Assembly (NCBI RefSeq): GCF_000813965.1
Contig: NZ_JWLI01000004.1
Span: 62,001-126,000 of the forward strand
Origin: Leisingera sp. ANG-M7
Lineage (GTDB): Bacteria > Pseudomonadota > Alphaproteobacteria > Rhodobacterales > Rhodobacteraceae
Length of the DNA stretch: 64,000 nt
Reading direction: 5' to 3'
In this document: positions 8,108-16,222 of the stretch, one piece after another
Layout: the number at the start of each line of letters is the position of its first letter
Position numbering within the stretch: position 1 is the stretch's first letter
The notes under the pieces: model-generated
Database searches by the model: none
What the model was told of the DNA's origin: nothing
What the model saw: the letters and a program-made list of their open reading frames with translations, nothing else
Program-made: the position numbers and the translations under genes

Positions 8108-8326
8108 ATGGCCTGGGCAGGTGTTTTTCTGGGTATGGTTGCGGGTCTGTGCGCCGCAGTGATGGGTTACGCCTTTGCCGGGCTGCCCTGGTGGGCCTGT
8201 TTTCTGATCTATCCGGCTGCAGGGACTGTCGTGACCTTGCTGGCAACCGCCATCCTCTATTGGCTCAGCGAGGCGGCGGGACATGATGGCGGGATGCCCC
8301 CCGGCGGTCAGCTGGCCGCCGCCTGA
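8108..8326 (+). CDS. Small two-TM membrane protein (paralogue A)
   Basis: 72-aa protein with two hydrophobic segments (about 4-25 and 29-52) separated by a G-x-P-x-W turn, and a Gly/Pro-rich polar tail. Start at 8108 is chosen because a GGGGAC site precedes it and because the N-terminus MAW aligns with the next gene. Gapless alignment to the product of 8481-8732 gives 20 identities over the first 54 residues, including AG-P-W, L-YP and W-S. Function unknown. Confidence 0.6.
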   Translation: MAWAGVFLGMVAGLCAAVMGYAFAGLPWWACFLIYPAAGTVVTLLATAILYWLSEAAGHDGGMPPGGQLAAA

Positions 8327-8480
8327 ACCGGGCGGCACCGCCTCCGCAGAAGCAGCCTGATGAACTACCCTTGACGTAGCTGGCCGCGCAACTTTCGCCC
8401 TAAGGTGTCATTTGCAGAGTTGCCAGCCTGTGTGCTGCGTCCTACCTTTTGCAGGAGGGGACTATGGGGGGAAGGGCTGT

Positions 8481-8732
8481 ATGGCCTGGTTCAGCGCGTT
8501 ATTCGGTGCTTTGGGCGGCCTTGTGCTGGCTGCTGGCGCCGGCCTGATCGCTGGCTGGCCGGTGTGGCTGATTGCGCTCCTCTACCCTGTTGCCGCCGCA
8601 GTTCTGATGCTTGGGATGCTTGCAGTCCAGCTATGGCGCAGCGGCAGTCCTCACAGCCCGGAGCAAGGCACCGGCGCCAGCCAGGGCCGCGGCCCCGAAG
8701 TGCGCCCCGGCCAACAGCCTGGGCAGTTCTGA
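8481..8732 (+). CDS. Small two-TM membrane protein (paralogue B)
   Basis: 83-aa protein, MAW start, two hydrophobic segments and a longer Gly/Pro/Gln-rich tail (about 55-83). It is the tandem paralogue of the product at 8108-8326. The GC-rich start context GGGGGAAGGG gives a plausible ribosome-binding site. Converges with trxC, 18 bases apart. No known family recognised. Confidence 0.55.
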   Translation: MAWFSALFGALGGLVLAAGAGLIAGWPVWLIALLYPVAAAVLMLGMLAVQLWRSGSPHSPEQGTGASQGRGPEVRPGQQPGQF

Positions 8733-8750
8733 AAGGGCTTGCCCGCAGGT

Positions 8751-9176
8751 TCAGCCGCGCAGCCAGCTGATGATCTGCCCTGAGCGCATCGCGCCGGCCT
8801 GGCGTTTCTTTTCCTTGCCGCGTTCAAAGGCAATCAGTGCCGGGATGCCGCGGATACGGTAGCGGGCGCCGGTTGACTGATGGTGCTGAGTGTTGAGCTT
8901 GACCAGCCGCGCGCGGCCTGCCAGGGCCTTGGCCGCCTTGGCAAATTCCGGCGCCATCATCCGGCAGGGGCCGCACCAGGGCGCCCAGAAATCCGCCACC
9001 AGCAGCACATCATCATTCTGCAGTGCCTTTTGCAGCGTGGCCGGATCCACGTCCACAGGCCTGGAAGGCATCAGCGCGGCGCCGCAGCTGCCGCATTTCG
9101 GGCCGCTGCCCAGCTTCTCCTCCGGCACCCGGTTCAGCTGGGTGCAGGTCAGGCAGGTCAGGGTCTTGGCGCCCAT
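8751..9176 (-). CDS. trxC: Thioredoxin 2
   Basis: Cytosolic zinc-containing thioredoxin, a disulfide reductase linked to oxidative-stress defence. The 141-aa product has an N-terminal zinc ribbon with C8, C11, C28 and C31 and a thioredoxin fold with active site WCGPC at 67-71; the cis-Pro lies in RGIPALI. I chose ATG 9176, preceded on its strand by GAGGAGCC; longer readings to 9434 lack family similarity. Upstream is the porin gene on the same strand with about 80 bases between. Confidence 0.95.
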   Translation of the reverse strand: MGAKTLTCLTCTQLNRVPEEKLGSGPKCGSCGAALMPSRPVDVDPATLQKALQNDDVLLVADFWAPWCGPCRMMAPEFAKAAKALAGRARLVKLNTQHHQSTGARYRIRGIPALIAFERGKEKKRQAGAMRSGQIISWLRG

Positions 9177-9256
9177 GATGGCTCCTCCGACTGTGTCTTG
9201 CCCGGCAGATACCGCCGCACACAGGGCGTCGGCAAGGGCAAGCCCGGCAGCTGAGG

Positions 9257-10489
9257 TCAGAATGTCAGCTTGGCTCCGACAATAAATGTATCCGACCGGA
9301 CCGCGGAATCCGCCGTGATGGTCGGCAGGATCAGCGGCACGAACCGGTCGTTGTACAGGTATTCCACCCCTAGCTTCACATGCTCTGCGACCTCGACTTC
9401 GAGCCCGAAAATCACTTGGTCCATTCTTTCCCATTCGGTGCCCTCCGCACCCTGCACACCGCGGCTGGCGGCAACTGACCAGGTGGCCGACTTGCCGAAC
9501 AGCTCTGACCGGTAGCGCCCCTGCAGCGTCAGCGCACGAACCCGGTGGCCGGTGGCAGGCCAGACATCCTCGGTCCGGGTGAATTCCGCCATCACGTCAA
9601 AATCGCGCCCGCTGAGGGTGGCATTCAGGTTCCAGGCGCCGTTCCAGCCGCGGTCGATGCCCTGGCTGGGCGGATGGTGCGCGATGACGCTGTCATAGAT
9701 GGTGCCGCGCAGATAGCCCGCACCGAGCCGCACGCGCATGTCCTGCCCGGCGTCAAAACTGTGGGCGGCATTGAAAGCAAAGTTGTCCCAGCCGCCGTCA
9801 TTGCCGGGGCTGCTGATCACCCGCAGACCGCGATGGTTGCGGATCAGGGAGAACGCCAGTTCGGTGCGGGTCGTGACATAGCCCAGCTCAACCAGCGGGT
9901 CATCGACCTGAGACCAGAAATAGTGATTGCTGTGACTATGGGTGAACGGCGCGTAGGTGGCGAAATTTCCGAAGTTCACGGTTTTTCGCCCCGCTGCCAG
10001 ATAGAACGGCGACCGGCTGAGATCACCCACAGCAATCCAGTATTTGCGCAGCTGGGTTTCATCCTGGCCGGGGTACTCGATTTCGGTGTATTCGCCCTGC
10101 ACAAAGGCCGTGACCATCGGCAGTGCCAGCGTCGCATTCAGCGAGATTTCATTGATCACGTCGTATGTGTCGGAAAACCCTTTGGTATGCGTCGGCGGCA
10201 GCCGCGACAGGATCGGGAACTTGCCCGGGGTATTGGTTTCCTCATGGATCACCGTGCCAAGGAAACGGCCGCCGATGTACAGGCGGTAAGGATCCAACAC
10301 GTCACTCTGGCGGGCACGCAAGGCAGTCGCGATCTTATTGGTCACTTCCTCCTGCCGGTCGAACATCCGTTCGGAGTAGCGCAGATCGGTGCCAAGGAAG
10401 CCCGTCCCGTCCTGAGCGACGGCAGCAAGCGGTGCCGACGCCAAAACAATCGCCGCCCCAAGAGCGCGCAGCAGAAAAGAATACCCCAT
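9257..10489 (-). CDS. Outer-membrane beta-barrel protein (LbtU/porin-like)
   Basis: 410-aa exported protein with a signal peptide (LLRALGAAIVLASAPLAAVAQ, cut near residue 26), alternating amphipathic strands throughout and a C-terminal aromatic residue (AKLTF), the hallmark of BAM-assembled outer-membrane barrels. The central part (FYLAAGRKTVNFGNF and DPLVELGY) resembles LbtU-type siderophore porins, so iron-siderophore or other solute passage is possible but unproven. Start 10489 is set by an AGGAG seven bases upstream; a longer frame to 10537 would disrupt the signal peptide. A dyad at 10563-10588 lies upstream and may be an operator. Confidence 0.7.
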   Translation of the reverse strand: MGYSFLLRALGAAIVLASAPLAAVAQDGTGFLGTDLRYSERMFDRQEEVTNKIATALRARQSDVLDPYRLYIGGRFLGTVIHEETNTPGKFPILSRLPPTHTKGFSDTYDVINEISLNATLALPMVTAFVQGEYTEIEYPGQDETQLRKYWIAVGDLSRSPFYLAAGRKTVNFGNFATYAPFTHSHSNHYFWSQVDDPLVELGYVTTRTELAFSLIRNHRGLRVISSPGNDGGWDNFAFNAAHSFDAGQDMRVRLGAGYLRGTIYDSVIAHHPPSQGIDRGWNGAWNLNATLSGRDFDVMAEFTRTEDVWPATGHRVRALTLQGRYRSELFGKSATWSVAASRGVQGAEGTEWERMDQVIFGLEVEVAEHVKLGVEYLYNDRFVPLILPTITADSAVRSDTFIVGAKLTF

Positions 10490-10562
10490 AACAAAAACTC
10501 CTGAAAAACCCCGTCCCTCTGCAGGGCTTTTCAGCACGCCTGACGGGAATGCATGCCCTTGT

Positions 10563-10588
10563 TCACAAAGCTATCACGGTTTTGTGAT
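10563..10588. promoter_or_regulatory. Overlapping inverted repeats between porin and L,D-transpeptidase genes
   Basis: TCACAAA (10563-10569) and TTTGTGA (10581-10587) form a perfect 7-bp inverted repeat with 11-base spacer; a second dyad ATCAC (10573-10577) / GTGAT (10584-10588) overlaps it. Position in a divergent intergenic region suggests an operator, probably for the porin. No regulator can be assigned. Confidence 0.4.
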
Positions 10589-10680
10589 CCGGCAAGGCTG
10601 CGGCGCCTTGAGCCCTCTTGACGCCTGTTCCCGCGGCTTTCAGACTGGGCAGGACAATCCAATAGACCAGTGAGGGTTTC

Positions 10681-11241
10681 ATGATTTCCCGACGCAATTT
10701 ACTGGCCGTAACTGCCGCCACCGCTCTGCCGCTGCCTGCGCTGGCCCGCAAGAAGGATCCCGCGCCTTTTGACCCCACCCCGAAGGAGGTGCGCATCCGC
10801 AAGGATTTTGCCCCCGGCCAGATCCTTGTTCTGCCGCGGTCCTATTACCTCTACTTCGTGACCGACAAGCGCAAGGCGATGCGCTATGGCGTCGGCGTCG
10901 GCAAGGCGGGGCTGGAATTCACCGGCAAGGCTGTGATCGAGCGCAAGAAGGAATGGCCGACCTGGCGCCCCACCGACGAGATGATCGAGCGCGACCCGCG
11001 GGCCTATGCCAAGTTCATTGACAACGAGTACATCCAGCCCGGCGGGCCGGACAATCCGCTGGGCGCGCGGGCGCTGTACCTGTTCCAGAACGGAATCGAC
11101 ACATACTTCCGCATCCACGGCACCAACCAGCCGCAGACCATCGGCCATTCGGTGTCAAACGGCTGCATCCGGATGCTGAATGAACATGTGGTGGACCTGT
11201 ACGCGCGGGTGCCGCTGGGCACAGTGGTGACTGTGCTATAG
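10681..11241 (+). CDS. L,D-transpeptidase (YkuD family)
   Basis: Periplasmic enzyme forming 3-3 peptidoglycan cross-links or attaching proteins to peptidoglycan. 186 aa with a Tat-like N-terminus (SRRNLLAV then a hydrophobic stretch, ALA cleavage site). The YkuD motif is complete: catalytic-site H146 in RIHGTNQ and SNGCIRM with C162. Also present is the family segment PDNPLGARAL. Length is typical of the short ErfK/YbiS-like group. No operon partner; the next gene downstream is a cold-shock gene with its own 228-base leader. Confidence 0.9.
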   Translation: MISRRNLLAVTAATALPLPALARKKDPAPFDPTPKEVRIRKDFAPGQILVLPRSYYLYFVTDKRKAMRYGVGVGKAGLEFTGKAVIERKKEWPTWRPTDEMIERDPRAYAKFIDNEYIQPGGPDNPLGARALYLFQNGIDTYFRIHGTNQPQTIGHSVSNGCIRMLNEHVVDLYARVPLGTVVTVL

Positions 11242-11303
11242 GCGCACAACTGACGGTCATTAGGCGCTCTACCGCCGGAATCTGGCCCGGAACCCCGCGT
11301 CAC

Positions 11304-11322
11304 AGCGCATTTTTCTTGCGCT
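11304..11322. other. Short hairpin in gap between L,D-transpeptidase and cold-shock genes
   Basis: AGCGCA (11304-11309) pairs with TGCGCT (11317-11322) around a T-rich loop. It could end the upstream transcript, but no T-run follows. The rest of 11242-11469 holds only the probable long 5' leader of the cold-shock gene. Confidence 0.3.
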
Positions 11323-11469
11323 AAGGGGATTCGTACCCAATTCTGTCACGGCAATGTTACGCGGATGCCATCACTGTCCCCATTACGGCACGGTGATGAT
11401 CATCCGAAAACCTTGCCGGACTGCCGCATAAGCGGGCAGAGAACTGAGACGACTTAGGAGTACACGACG

Positions 11470-11679
11470 ATGGCCACTGGCACCGTCAAATGGTTCAACA
11501 CCACCAAAGGCTACGGCTTTATTGCACCCGAAGATGGCGGCAAGGACATTTTTGTCCATATTTCCGCAGTTGAGCGTTCCGGCCTTACCGGCCTGGCGGA
11601 CAATCAGAAAGTGACCTATGAGCTGCGCGCGGGCCGCGACGGCCGCGAATCCGCAGTGGATATCGCGCTGGTCTCCTGA
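11470..11679 (+). CDS. Cold-shock domain protein (CspA family)
   Basis: 69-aa single-strand nucleic-acid-binding protein that acts as RNA chaperone. RNP1 (KGYGFI) and RNP2 (DIFVHI) are intact and the length is that of a single cold-shock domain. A TAGGAG site precedes the ATG. The upstream gap of 228 bases is consistent with the long structured leader typical of csp genes, although I did not identify a specific thermosensor fold. Confidence 0.95.
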   Translation: MATGTVKWFNTTKGYGFIAPEDGGKDIFVHISAVERSGLTGLADNQKVTYELRAGRDGRESAVDIALVS

Positions 11680-11705
11680 TCCTCTGATCTGCACCGAAAG
11701 TTTCA

Positions 11706-11733
11706 AACAGCCCTGACGGCCGGGGCTGTTTTC
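11706..11733. terminator. Bidirectional rho-independent terminator between csp and tesA
   Basis: AACAGCCC (11706-11713) pairs with GGGCTGTT (11723-11730), followed by TTC. It lies between convergent csp and tesA and can serve both; the reverse strand also has an A/T-rich flank. Confidence 0.7.
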
Positions 11734-12373
11734 AGCGGTCTATGGCCGCAACCAGCTGCAGGGCAGCCGGGCCGATAGCGGCCACGTTCAGCGCAACGCC
11801 CTGGGCGTTGGGGTGGATACCGTCGTCCTGCATAAAGCTCTGCGCCGCAGCCGGGTCGTTCCCGGCCGCTGCCGCGATGCCGGCAAAGGCGTCCGGATGC
11901 AGCACCGCGCCGTACTCCGACGCAAGTTCCGGGTAAATCGCGTCAAAGGCCTGTTTATACTCCGGGCCGTAGTTGCGCGGTGCCTTCATGCCGATCAGCA
12001 GGACTTTTATGCCCTTACTCTGAGCTGATTGCAGGATCTGTTCGAGATTGCCGCGCGCTTCCTGCGGATCCAGCCCGCGCAGCATGTCGTTGCCGCCCAG
12101 CAGCACGATCAAACAGTCGGGGTTGTCCGACAGGGTCCACTCAGCGCGCTCTGCCCCGCCGGCGGTGGTATCGCCGGAAACGCCCGCGTTTTGCAGCATT
12201 ACCTCAGCACCGTTTTCATTCATCCAGCGTTCCAGTTGCGGAACCAGCCCTTGGCCCTGCGGCAGCCCGTAGCCCTGCACAAGGCTGTCGCCAAGCGCTG
12301 TAATCCGCAACGGTTCCGCCCATGCGGCGCCCGTAAAAACCAGCAAACTCAGCAGTGCCAATGTCTTGCGCAT
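11732..12373 (-). CDS. tesA: Arylesterase / lysophospholipase, SGNH (GDSL) family
   Basis: Periplasmic esterase related to E. coli TesA. 213 aa with signal peptide (LALLSLLVFTGAAWA). SGNH blocks are visible: GDSLVQGYG with the nucleophile Ser, GGNDMLRG, and DGIHPN with the catalytic Asp/His. Start 12373 chosen because GGAG lies 11 bases upstream; a GTG at 12385 is too close to that site. It is divergent from the ABC transporter pair ybbA-ybbP exactly as in E. coli tesA-ybbAP, so the arrangement is conserved across proteobacteria. Confidence 0.92.
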   Translation of the reverse strand: MRKTLALLSLLVFTGAAWAEPLRITALGDSLVQGYGLPQGQGLVPQLERWMNENGAEVMLQNAGVSGDTTAGGAERAEWTLSDNPDCLIVLLGGNDMLRGLDPQEARGNLEQILQSAQSKGIKVLLIGMKAPRNYGPEYKQAFDAIYPELASEYGAVLHPDAFAGIAAAAGNDPAAAQSFMQDDGIHPNAQGVALNVAAIGPAALQLVAAIDR

Positions 12374-12421
12374 CGCGGCAAACACTCCATATCGGTTAGG
12401 TGCATTCTACAGGCAGGCCCG
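12374..12421. promoter_or_regulatory. Bidirectional promoter gap tesA / ybbA
   Basis: Only 48 bases separate the two divergent starts, so both promoters and ribosome-binding sites must overlap here or extend into the genes. No clear -35/-10 pair was identified. Confidence 0.4.
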
Positions 12422-13126
12422 ATGACCGATCAAAACAGCCCCGTTCTGCATCTCTTAGATGCGAGTTTGACCCTGAATAGCAATACCGGCCCCGTAGAGA
12501 TTTTGCACGGCATCTCGCTGGACGTGCGGCAGGGGGAAACGCTGGGACTGGTCGGGCCGTCCGGGTCGGGCAAGTCATCCCTGCTGATGCTGATGGGCGG
12601 GCTGGAGCAGGCGACCGGCGGCACGGTGAGCGCCCTGGGCCAGGACCTGACCGCGATGGATGAAGACGCGCTGGCACGGTTCCGGCGCAACAACATGGGG
12701 GTGGTGTTCCAAAGCTTTCACCTGATCCCGACCATGACCGCGCTGGAAAACGTGGCCACACCGCTGGAGCTGGCAGGCGTCAAGGATGCCTTTGGCCGCG
12801 CACAGGCGGAGCTGGAAGCGGTTGGCCTCGGCCACCGGGCGGGCCATTTTCCGGCGCAGATGTCAGGCGGCGAGCAGCAGAGGGTGGCGCTGGCGCGCGC
12901 CTTGGCGCCGCGGCCTGCGATCCTGCTGGCCGATGAGCCCACCGGCAACCTGGATGAGGCCAATGGCGCCGCGGTGATGGACCTGCTGTTCGGGCTGCGC
13001 GACCGTTATGGCGCAACGCTGGTGATGGTGACCCACGCGCCGGAATTGGCAGCGCGCTGCGACCGGGTGGTGCGGCTGCGCGACGGCCGGGTGGATGACG
13101 CCGCGGCGCGCGAGGCTGCGGAATGA
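12422..13126 (+). CDS. ybbA: ABC transporter ATP-binding protein (YbbA-like)
   Basis: ATPase subunit of a MacB/LolD-type (type VII) ABC system. 234 aa with Walker A GPSGSGKSS at 45-53, Q-loop in VVFQSFHLIPTMTALEN, signature MSGGEQQRVALARAL and Walker B ILLADEPTGNLD. It overlaps its permease by ATGA (13123-13126), indicating translational coupling. The frame extends far upstream but that part is antisense to tesA. Function: probably mechanotransmission or extraction of a hydrophobic envelope substrate; unknown in detail. Confidence 0.92.
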   Translation: MTDQNSPVLHLLDASLTLNSNTGPVEILHGISLDVRQGETLGLVGPSGSGKSSLLMLMGGLEQATGGTVSALGQDLTAMDEDALARFRRNNMGVVFQSFHLIPTMTALENVATPLELAGVKDAFGRAQAELEAVGLGHRAGHFPAQMSGGEQQRVALARALAPRPAILLADEPTGNLDEANGAAVMDLLFGLRDRYGATLVMVTHAPELAARCDRVVRLRDGRVDDAAAREAAE

Positions 13127-15648
13127 ATGCTGTGGGCTTCCGCCTTGCCTGGCGTTTTGCCCTGCGCGAGCTGCGCGGCGGCCTGAAGGGGTTCCGCATT
13201 TTCCTGGCCTGCCTGGCGCTGGGGGTCGGAGTGATTGCCGCCATCGGCTCCATCCGCGCCTCCATCGAAACCGGGCTGGAGCGCGAGGGCGCCACCATCC
13301 TGGGCGGCGATGCGGAGCTGAACTTCACCTACCGTTTCGCCACAGAAGAAGAGCGCGCCTGGCTGAACCGGACAGCGCTGCGCCACTCCGAGATTGCAGA
13401 GTTTCGCTCCATGGCGACAGTGGGCGAGGAACGCGGGCTGACCCAGGTAAAGGCGGTGGATGGTCTCTATCCCTTGAAGGGGGAGATGCAGCTGGAGCCG
13501 GAGATGCCTTTGGAGACCGCCCTGGCAGGCGCGGACGGGTTGCCCGGCGGGGTGATGGACCGGGTGCTGGCAGACCGCTTAGGCCTGCAGCCGGGGGATA
13601 CCTTCCGGCTTGGCACCCAAGATTTCCGGCTGATGGCGATGATCGCGCTGGAACCGGATGCAGCCGCCTCCGGTTTTGAGCTGGGGCCGCGCACGATGGT
13701 GCGGACAGCAGACCTGGGAGACTCCGGTCTTCTGGAACCCGGCACCATATTTGACACCAAGTACCGGATGGAGCTGCCTGCTGGCAGTGACCTGACCGCC
13801 CTGCAGGCAGAGGCCGAAGGGCTGTTTGAAACCACCGGCATGCGTTGGCGCGATGCACGGAACGGCGCTCCGGGGATCACCTCTTTTGTCGAGCGGCTGG
13901 GCGGGTTCCTGGTGCTGGTGGGGCTTTCCGGCCTGGCGGTGGGCGGGGTCGGTGTCTCTGCAGCCGTGCGCGCCTATCTGGCGACCAAGACCGCAACCAT
14001 CGCAACCCTGCGCACGCTGGGGGCGGAGCGGCAGACAATCTTCCTGACCTATTTCCTGCAGATCGGCGCGCTAACGATGGTGGGCGTGGGCATCGGGCTG
14101 GTTCTGGGTGGGCTGGGGCCCGTCCTGCTGGGGCCGCTGATTGCGGCGCAGCTGCCGTTCCCGGCGGTGTTTTCGCTTTACCCCTCTGCCTTGGCGGAAG
14201 CCGCGGTCTACGGCGTGCTCACGGCCTTCATCTTTGCCCTGTGGCCTCTGGCCCGCGCTGAACGGATCCGCGCGGCCTCGCTGTTCCGGGATGCCTTTGC
14301 CAGCCGCACAAGGCTGCCCGCGCCGCGCTATCTGCTGGCAACCGGGGCGGCGCTGGCGGCGCTGGTCGGGCTGGCGGCCTGGTTCAGCGGCTCAGCCCAG
14401 CTGACGCTGTGGACCGCCGGCGGGCTGATGGGGGCGCTGATGGTGCTGCTGATTGCAGCGCTGGCAATCGGTTTCCTGGCGCGCCGCGGCACCCGGGCGT
14501 CGCGCGGGCACCCTGCCCTGCGGTGGGCGCTCTCATCCATCGGCAGCGCGCGTGATGGCGCGGTGCCTGCGGTTCTGGCGCTCGGTCTGGGCCTGACGGT
14601 GCTGGCTGCCATCGGCCAGATCGACGGCAACATGCGCCGGGCGATTGCGGGCAATCTGCCGGATGTGGCGCCGAGCTATTTCTTTGTCGATATCCAGCGC
14701 AGCCAGATGCCCGCCTTCCTGGAGCGGGTGGAGAACGATCCCTCCGTCACCCGGGTGGAAAACGCGCCAATGCTGCGCGGGGTGCTGACCCGGATCAACG
14801 GACAGCCTGCGACAGAGGTTGCGGGCGACCACTGGGTGGTGCGCGGCGACCGCGGCATCACCTATGCCGCCGCCCAGCCGGAGGCGACGGAGGTCACGGC
14901 GGGCAAGTGGTGGCCAGAGGACTACTCCGGTGATCCGCAGATCAGCTTTGCCGCCGAGGAGGCGGAGGAACTGGGGCTGAAGCTGGGCGATACGCTGACG
15001 CTGAATATCCTGGGACGCGATATCACGGGCACGATCACCAGCTTCCGCAACGTGGATTTCTCCACTGCGGGCATGGGATTTGTGATGGTGCTGAACGAGG
15101 CCGCACTGGCGGGCGCGCCGCATAGTTTCATCGCCACTGTCTATGCCGAGGAGCAGGCGGAGGCGGCAATCCTGCGCGATCTGGCGCGGGAGATGCCGAA
15201 TATCACCGCAATCCGGATGCGCGATGCCATTGACCGGGTGTCGGACATCCTGCGGCAGCTGGCGGCGGCCACCGCCTATGGCGCGGCGGCGACGCTTCTG
15301 ACCGGGTTCCTGGTATTGCTGGGTACTGCAGCGGCGGGGGAGCCCGCCCGGCGGTACGAGGCGGCGCTGCTTAAAACCTTGGGGGCTCCGCGCAAACAGA
15401 TCCTGGCAAGCTTTGCGCTGCGCTCTGCCCTGCTGGGCGCGGCGGCTGGGCTGGTTGCCTTGGCGGCGGGTATTGCCGGGGCCTGGGCCATCAACGCCTA
15501 TGTGTTCGAGACCAGCTATGCGGTGATCTGGCCGAACGCGCTGCTTGTGATTTCAGGCGGGGTGCTGACAACGCTGCTGGCCGGGCTGGCCTTTGCCCTG
15601 CGACCGCTCGCAGCCAAACCGGCCCGCATTCTGCGCGCCCGGGAATAA
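13123..15648 (+). CDS. ybbP: ABC transporter permease, FtsX-like (YbbP)
   Basis: 841-aa inner-membrane protein with an N-terminal membrane segment, a periplasmic MacB-like domain, and two FtsX permease blocks (about residues 255-380 and 705-835) plus extra central membrane helices (about 400-450). It is the partner of the preceding ATPase and matches the size of YbbP (about 800 aa). Ten-helix FtsX duplication and tesA synteny support the assignment. Confidence 0.9.
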   Translation: MNAVGFRLAWRFALRELRGGLKGFRIFLACLALGVGVIAAIGSIRASIETGLEREGATILGGDAELNFTYRFATEEERAWLNRTALRHSEIAEFRSMATVGEERGLTQVKAVDGLYPLKGEMQLEPEMPLETALAGADGLPGGVMDRVLADRLGLQPGDTFRLGTQDFRLMAMIALEPDAAASGFELGPRTMVRTADLGDSGLLEPGTIFDTKYRMELPAGSDLTALQAEAEGLFETTGMRWRDARNGAPGITSFVERLGGFLVLVGLSGLAVGGVGVSAAVRAYLATKTATIATLRTLGAERQTIFLTYFLQIGALTMVGVGIGLVLGGLGPVLLGPLIAAQLPFPAVFSLYPSALAEAAVYGVLTAFIFALWPLARAERIRAASLFRDAFASRTRLPAPRYLLATGAALAALVGLAAWFSGSAQLTLWTAGGLMGALMVLLIAALAIGFLARRGTRASRGHPALRWALSSIGSARDGAVPAVLALGLGLTVLAAIGQIDGNMRRAIAGNLPDVAPSYFFVDIQRSQMPAFLERVENDPSVTRVENAPMLRGVLTRINGQPATEVAGDHWVVRGDRGITYAAAQPEATEVTAGKWWPEDYSGDPQISFAAEEAEELGLKLGDTLTLNILGRDITGTITSFRNVDFSTAGMGFVMVLNEAALAGAPHSFIATVYAEEQAEAAILRDLAREMPNITAIRMRDAIDRVSDILRQLAAATAYGAAATLLTGFLVLLGTAAAGEPARRYEAALLKTLGAPRKQILASFALRSALLGAAAGLVALAAGIAGAWAINAYVFETSYAVIWPNALLVISGGVLTTLLAGLAFALRPLAAKPARILRARE

Positions 15649-15672
15649 GAAAGAGAACTGCGGCGGCCTGCC

Positions 15673-16122
15673 TTAGCGGGCGCCGCAGGAGACCGGTTGC
15701 AGGATCCGCATCAGGTCGTGGTTGTCGCAAACCAGCGATTCCAGCGAGATATCGTCCAGCGAGGTGTAGAAGGCCTGAGCTGCATCCGCCAGCGCCACCT
15801 TGAGGCGGCAGGCCGAGGCCAGCGGGCAGGTGTTGTCCGCGTCAGCAAAGCATTCCACCATCGGCAGGTTGCCTTCGACATCGCGGAACACATCGCCGAT
15901 TCGGATCTCTGCGGCGTTCTTCCCCAGGTTCATACCGCCGTTGCGGCCGCGCTGGGTTGCAAGATAGCCCAGCTGACTCAGCTGATTGATCACCTGTGCC
16001 AGGTGGTTTTCCGAGATATTACAGCACTCTGCAATCTCAGCCTTGGTCACCAGGCGGTCTTCATGCGCGGCGCAGTACATCAGCAGCCGCACGGCGATGT
16101 TGGTCCTTTTGGTAATGCGCAT
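15673..16122 (-). CDS. nsrR: Rrf2-family nitric-oxide-sensing repressor NsrR
   Basis: 149-aa DNA-binding iron-sulfur protein. N-terminal winged helix with the NsrR-like opening MRITKRTNIAVRLLMYCA; C-terminal cluster ligands C91, C99 and C105 in ECFADADNTC and ACRLK fit the NsrR three-Cys pattern. NsrR represses NO-detoxification and related genes and is released when NO attacks its cluster. Its start faces a divergent gene across 100 bases carrying an FNR-like box, so control by an FNR/DNR regulator or by itself is likely. Confidence 0.85.
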   Translation of the reverse strand: MRITKRTNIAVRLLMYCAAHEDRLVTKAEIAECCNISENHLAQVINQLSQLGYLATQRGRNGGMNLGKNAAEIRIGDVFRDVEGNLPMVECFADADNTCPLASACRLKVALADAAQAFYTSLDDISLESLVCDNHDLMRILQPVSCGAR

Positions 16123-16178
16123 GGGGTGCTCCCGAAGCTAGATTGCATAGCTTATTGCACAAGCCGCCAAAAAGCGGT

Positions 16179-16192
16179 TTGACATACATCAA
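16179..16192. promoter_or_regulatory. FNR/DNR-type operator
   Basis: TTGACATACATCAA has the TTGAY-N4-ATCAA form of FNR/DNR boxes, with a single C for T deviation. It is 31 bases upstream of the 16223 start and 57 bases from nsrR start. Nearby TTGCATAGC...TTATTGCAC (about 16143-16160) is an imperfect dyad that could be a second site. Confidence 0.55.
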
Positions 16193-16222
16193 TAAGCGGA
16201 AATGCGGCGGAAGGGCGCGCAG

